From Psychromarinibacter sediminicola (lineage in GTDB: Bacteria; Pseudomonadota; Alphaproteobacteria; Rhodobacterales; Rhodobacteraceae): DNA of 33,019 nucleotides. Where the stretch lies: contig NZ_JARGYC010000054.1 of assembly GCF_029168335.1 (NCBI RefSeq), positions 1 to 33,019 on the forward strand, in the 5' to 3' direction. The position numbers and the translations under genes were made by a program. Every line of letters begins with the position of its first letter. Position 1 is the stretch's first letter. The notes under the pieces were generated by a model. That model searched no databases. It worked only from the letters and a program-made list of their open reading frames with translations, and was not told where the DNA came from. This document shows positions 29,834-33,019 of the stretch, in pieces.

Positions 29834-30700
29834 TTAACAGTCGGTCGAAAGTTGAGTTGGATTTTCCTCAATTCCGACGGATCGCGACAGGCCGGCGAAA
29901 TCGAACAGCGCCGGGTCCAGCAGGTGCGAGGGGCGCGCGTTCATCAGCGCGCGGAACATCTTCTGCCGCCGGCCGGGGTGGTTCGCCTCCCACTGATCGA
30001 GCAGCGCCTTGACCTGCTGGCGCTGCAGACCGTCCTGGCTGCCGCAGAGGTCGCAGGGGATGATCGGGTAGTCCATCGCCCGCGCGAATCGCTCGCAGTC
30101 GGCCTCGGCCACATGGGCGAGCGGGCGGTAGACGAACAGGTCGCCGTCCTCGTTCACCAGCTTCGGCGGCATCGTGGCCAGCCGCGAGCCGTGGAACAGG
30201 TTCATGAAGAACGTCTCCAGGATGTCGTCGCGGTGATGGCCCAGCACCACCGCGGAACAGCCCTCCTCGCGCGCGATGCGGTAGAGGTTGCCGCGCCGCA
30301 GCCTGGAGCAGAGCGCGCAATAGGTCCGGCCCTGCGGGACCTTGTCGACGACGATGGAATAGGTGTCCTGATACTCGATCCGGTGCGGCACGCCCATCCG
30401 CTCCAGAAACTCCGGCAGGACGGTCGCCGGGAATCCCGGTTGCCCCTGGTCGAGATTGCAGGCCAGAAGCTCCACCGGCAACAGCCCGCGCCACTGCAGC
30501 TCGTGCAGCACGGCCAGCAGGGTATAGCTGTCCTTGCCGCCCGACAGGCAGACCAGCCATTTCGCGCCGCGCTCGACCATGCCGTATTGCTCGATCGCCT
30601 CGCGGGTGTCGCGCACGATCCGCTTGCGGAGCTTCTTGAACTCCGTCGTGGCAGGGGCGCCGTGCAACAGCGGATGGATGTCGTCTGCGGTGTCGAACAT
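29834..30700 (-). CDS. ttcA: tRNA 2-thiocytidine(32) synthetase TtcA
   Basis: A 288-residue TtcA. The PP-loop [16 protein letters not shown] activates C32 of certain tRNAs with [19 protein letters not shown] and [16 protein letters not shown] supply Cys pairs for the Fe-S cluster, and [22 protein letters not shown] is also conserved. The start is the ATG at 30700 ([14 protein letters not shown]); the frame stays open upstream, but that stretch is not conserved-looking and has no ribosome site. TtcA modifies C32 of some tRNAs, including certain Arg tRNAs in E. coli. It is divergent from argB across about 100 bases. Confidence 0.95.
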   Translation of the reverse strand: MFDTADDIHPLLHGAPATTEFKKLRKRIVRDTREAIEQYGMVERGAKWLVCLSGGKDSYTLLAVLHELQWRGLLPVELLACNLDQGQPGFPATVLPEFLERMGVPHRIEYQDTYSIVVDKVPQGRTYCALCSRLRRGNLYRIAREEGCSAVVLGHHRDDILETFFMNLFHGSRLATMPPKLVNEDGDLFVYRPLAHVAEADCERFARAMDYPIIPCDLCGSQDGLQRQQVKALLDQWEANHPGRRQKMFRALMNARPSHLLDPALFDFAGLSRSVGIEENPTQLSTDC

Positions 30701-30800
30701 GGCGCGGTCTATGCCAGATCGGCGCGGCCGGGGGAAGCACGGCTTGAGCGCCCCGGCCTGCCGCAGTAACAGGGGCGGACACCCGGCAAGGACAACAGAC

Positions 30801-31661
30801 GTGAAGACCCGCCCGATGAACCGCGACTGGATCGTGACCGCCCGCACCCTGAACGAGGCGCTGCCCTACCTGCAGCGCTATACCGGCGCCACGATCGTCA
30901 TCAAGTTCGGCGGCAACGCCATGGGCGATCAGGAGGCGATGGCCAGCTTCGCCCGCGACATCGTGCTGTTGCAGCAGGTCGGCGTGCATCCGGTCGTCGT
31001 GCATGGCGGCGGGCCGATGATCAACGAGATGCTGACGCGGCTGGGTATCGAGAGCGACTTCGTCAAGGGCAAGCGGGTGACCGACGCGGCCACGATCGAG
31101 GTCGTCGAAATGGTGCTGTCCGGCCGGGTCAACAAGCGGATCGTCCAGGCGATCAACGAGGCCGGCGGCCGCGCCGTCGGGCTGTCGGGCAAGGACGCGA
31201 ACCTGATCCTGTGCGAGCCCTCGGATCCGGCGCTGGGCTTCGTCGGCGAGCCGGCGGAGGTCGACCCCACGCTGATCCGGCAACTCCACGGCGCGGGCAA
31301 CATCCCGGTGGTGGCGCCGATCGGCGCGGGCCGGGGCGGCGAGACCTTCAACATCAACGGCGACACCGCCGCAGGGGCCGTGGCCGGGGCGCTGAAGGCG
31401 GACCGGTTTCTGCTGCTGACCGACGTGGCCGGCGTGAAGGACCGGGCGGGCGAGGTGCTGACCCAGCTGACCGCGGCCGAGGTGCGGCAGCTGACCGACG
31501 ACGGCGTGATCGCGGGCGGGATGATCCCCAAGACCGAGACCGCGCTCGCGGCGATGGCGGCGGGGGTGCGGGCGGTGGTGATCCTGGACGGGCGCGCGCC
31601 CAATGCCTGCCTGCTGGAGCTGTTCACCGAGCACGGCGCGGGGACGCTGATCAAGGGATGA
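30801..31661 (+). CDS. argB: Acetylglutamate kinase
   Basis: A 286-residue N-acetylglutamate kinase, the second step of arginine synthesis. [11 protein letters not shown] binds phosphate, [14 protein letters not shown] binds substrate, and [15 protein letters not shown] with LTDVAGVKD form the ATP site. The start is GTG at 30801, because AAGGA lies 8 bases before it and the encoded [11 protein letters not shown] matches alphaproteobacterial ArgB N-termini as I remember them; an internal ATG at 30816 lacks a ribosome site. It is preceded by a short divergent promoter region shared with ttcA. Confidence 0.97.
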   Translation: MKTRPMNRDWIVTARTLNEALPYLQRYTGATIVIKFGGNAMGDQEAMASFARDIVLLQQVGVHPVVVHGGGPMINEMLTRLGIESDFVKGKRVTDAATIEVVEMVLSGRVNKRIVQAINEAGGRAVGLSGKDANLILCEPSDPALGFVGEPAEVDPTLIRQLHGAGNIPVVAPIGAGRGGETFNINGDTAAGAVAGALKADRFLLLTDVAGVKDRAGEVLTQLTAAEVRQLTDDGVIAGGMIPKTETALAAMAAGVRAVVILDGRAPNACLLELFTEHGAGTLIKG

Positions 31662-31667
31662 GCCGAG

Positions 31668-31752
31668 GTGTCCAAGGTTGGACAGGGTGTTAAGTCGTTG
31701 CTTTTGCTGAAGCTAGCGCTAACAGAACAGCTCGGACGCGGCCCTGTCCGGA
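31668..31752 (+). repeat. Intergenic repeat, copy B (after argB)
   Basis: It begins 6 bases after the argB stop with GTGTCCAAGGTTGGAC (a near-perfect dyad, GTCCAA/TTGGAC), contains TAGCGCTAACA at 31714-31724, and ends near TGTCCGG. It is related to copy A after engB (42 of 57 aligned bases, gapless). Both copies follow a stop codon in the same orientation relative to the gene they trail. Confidence 0.7.
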
Positions 31753-31765
31753 GCCCCGTCCGGAC
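31746..31765 (+). terminator. Hairpin downstream of argB
   Basis: A perfect 7-bp stem GTCCGGA-gccccg-TCCGGAC, about 28 bases before the next gene. It has no T-tract, so termination strength is uncertain; it may partly separate argB from the Fe-S protein gene. Confidence 0.35.
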
Positions 31766-31792
31766 GGCCCGCCGCCGCCCGGGACAGACCCG

Positions 31793-32437
31793 ATGACCGA
31801 CCTGGCGGCGCGGCTGGCGGCGGACCGCCTGGAGGTCTTCGGCGGCTTTCACCCGGGGCCACAGGACGACCTGCCCGACGGCACCGGCACGCTCCTGCTG
31901 CTCGGCCCGCGGGAGCCGCGGTTCTGGCCGCATGTCACCGCCGCCCCGGAATTCGCCGACGGCCGGCCGGACCCGCTGGACCGCTGGTCGGCCCGCGTCA
32001 TCACCGCAATCGCGGAAGACACCGACGCCAAACCGCTGTTTCCCTTCGGCGGCCCGCCCTACCACCCCTTCGTCGCCTGGGCGCTGCGCAGCGGCCGCGC
32101 CTGGCAGTCGCCCGTCGGCTTGCTGGTCCACGACCGCGCGGGGCTGATGGTCTCCTATCGCGGCGCGCTGGCGCTGCCGGAGCGCCTGAACCTGCCGCCC
32201 GCGCCGCCCTGCCCCTGCGAGACCTGCCACGACCAGCCCTGCCGCGCCGCCTGCCCGGCCGCGGCCCTCGGACCGGCCGGATACGATCTGGACGCCTGCC
32301 GCCGGTTTCTCGATACTGGCGCCGGCCGAGAATGCATGGAGGCAGGCTGTATGGTGCGACGCATCTGTCCGGTATCGCGCGGCTACGGGCGCAGGACGGC
32401 GCAATCCGCCTTTCACATGCGGGCGTTCCACCCATGA
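31793..32437 (+). CDS. Ferredoxin-like Fe-S protein of unknown function
   Basis: A 214-residue protein. The N-terminal 140 residues are globular with no motif I recognise, though the phrase PLFPFGGPPYHPFVAWA stands out. The C-terminal part carries a Cys-rich segment, CPCETCHDQPCRAACPAAAL, and later CMEAGCMVRRICPV, that can hold one or two [4Fe-4S] clusters in the manner of the ferredoxin-like domain of epoxyqueuosine reductase (QueG). It is shorter than QueG and lacks its cobalamin domain, so it is not that enzyme. Its stop overlaps the phosphatase start (ATGA). Confidence 0.75.
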   Translation: MTDLAARLAADRLEVFGGFHPGPQDDLPDGTGTLLLLGPREPRFWPHVTAAPEFADGRPDPLDRWSARVITAIAEDTDAKPLFPFGGPPYHPFVAWALRSGRAWQSPVGLLVHDRAGLMVSYRGALALPERLNLPPAPPCPCETCHDQPCRAACPAAALGPAGYDLDACRRFLDTGAGRECMEAGCMVRRICPVSRGYGRRTAQSAFHMRAFHP

Positions 32438-32943
32438 CCCTGCGCCTGATCCTGGTGCGCCACGCCAAGTCGAGCTGGAAGGAGGCCGCGCTGGACGACC
32501 ACGCCCGGCCGCTGAACAAGCGCGGGCGCCGCGCGGCCGAGGCGATCGGCGGGTGGCTGGCCGAGCGCGGCTATCACCCGGACCTCGTGCTGTCGTCGGA
32601 TTCGGCCCGCACCCGCGAGACATGGGACCGTATGGCGCCGCATGTTCCCGCCCCGCTGCAGATCGTCTGGACGCCGAGCCTGTATCTCGCCGGCCCCTCC
32701 GCCTTCCTGCACGCGCTGCGCGAGGTGCGAGAGGCGCGCACGGTCCTGATGCTGGGCCACAACCCCGGGATCTCGCATTTCGCCTCGGCGATCGTCGGCG
32801 TCCCGCCCCGGCACGAGCGCTTCGGGGACTACCCGACCTGCGCCACGCTGGTCGCCGCGTTCGACCGCGCAAGCTGGGCCGACGTCACCCCCGGCAGCGG
32901 CCGCACGGTGGACTTCACGGTGCCCCGCGAGCTGACCGACTGA
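32434..32943 (+). CDS. SixA-like histidine phosphatase
   Basis: A 169-residue member of the histidine phosphatase superfamily. The catalytic RHA motif is in LILVRHAKSSW (phosphohistidine His10), the SDSARTRETW segment supplies the second Arg, and MLGHNPG supplies the second His. It is close to SixA, which dephosphorylates His-phosphorylated proteins such as PTS NPr/HPr. The start at 32434 is coupled to the Fe-S gene by a four-base overlap; an upstream extension in frame lies within that gene. Confidence 0.88.
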   Translation: MTLRLILVRHAKSSWKEAALDDHARPLNKRGRRAAEAIGGWLAERGYHPDLVLSSDSARTRETWDRMAPHVPAPLQIVWTPSLYLAGPSAFLHALREVREARTVLMLGHNPGISHFASAIVGVPPRHERFGDYPTCATLVAAFDRASWADVTPGSGRTVDFTVPRELTD

Positions 32944-33019
32944 GCCAGCAAGACCCGAGGCCGCAGAGCGCACCGCCCCTGCTTCTTCTCGTTCCAAATA
33001 CGCTCAGGGGGGGTCTGGG
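32944..33019. other. Intergenic tail without a visible gene
   Basis: The last 76 bases hold no gene. They contain CTTCTTCTCGTTCCAAATAC followed by a G-run, a wording I recall recurring in intergenic DNA of Rhodobacteraceae; this cannot be verified here. Confidence 0.3.

Overview
This is a GC-rich window from an alphaproteobacterium, most likely a member of the Rhodobacteraceae. That placement rests on codon use, the rpmH-rnpA-yidD / engB-yidC / argB housekeeping block, the tRNA set-up, and an ArgB N-terminus ([11 protein letters not shown]) that I recall from that family. It cannot be made more precise from sequence reading alone.

Layout. (1) 1-93: the end of an insertion sequence, probably IS5 family. 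It cuts into a four-gene FatBCD/YclNOPQ-type siderophore ABC importer operon (90-3491, minus strand), so the ATPase lacks its C-terminus. (2) 3689-20019: a divergent biosynthetic cluster for a thiazole/oxazole-modified microcin (TOMM; linear azole RiPP) resembling streptolysin S. The minus-strand operon reads, in transcription order: a 56-residue Cys/Ser/Thr-rich precursor peptide, an exported VOC-fold protein, a SagB-type azoline dehydrogenase, a HemW-like radical SAM enzyme, an E1-like/RRE leader-binding protein, a YcaO cyclodehydratase ending in PHPYP, and two CPBP membrane proteins. The plus-strand operon encodes two exported proteins, a fusion of an FAD monooxygenase to an ABC ATPase, an ABC-2 permease, an asparagine-synthetase-like amidotransferase and a luciferase-like flavin monooxygenase. 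A 354-bp AT-richer region with an 11-bp dyad separates the two operons. (3) 20217-20293: tRNA-Arg(ACG), whose 3' end faces the cluster, as expected if the accessory DNA was integrated there. (4) 20347-23919: an orphan histidine kinase and a MerA-like flavoprotein/TVP38 gene pair. (5) 23920-24583: a protein-free stretch with two long imperfect inverted repeats. (6) 24584-33019: the housekeeping block rpmH, rnpA, yidD (plus), then engB, yidC, a degenerate-GGDEF/EAL protein and ttcA (minus), then argB, an Fe-S protein and a SixA-like phosphatase (plus).

How the parts would work together (inference from TOMM biochemistry). The RRE/E1-like protein binds the precursor leader and presents the core to YcaO. 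YcaO cyclises Cys (and possibly Ser/Thr) to azolines using ATP, and the SagB-type flavoenzyme oxidises these to azoles. The radical SAM enzyme, flavin monooxygenases and amidotransferase are candidates for further tailoring. A CPBP protein may remove the leader or give immunity, and the ABC ATPase/permease pair would export the product. The exported VOC, adhesin-like and 610-residue proteins have no established role in this pathway and are the most open part of the system.

All assignments come from reading motifs and translations. No database search was run.
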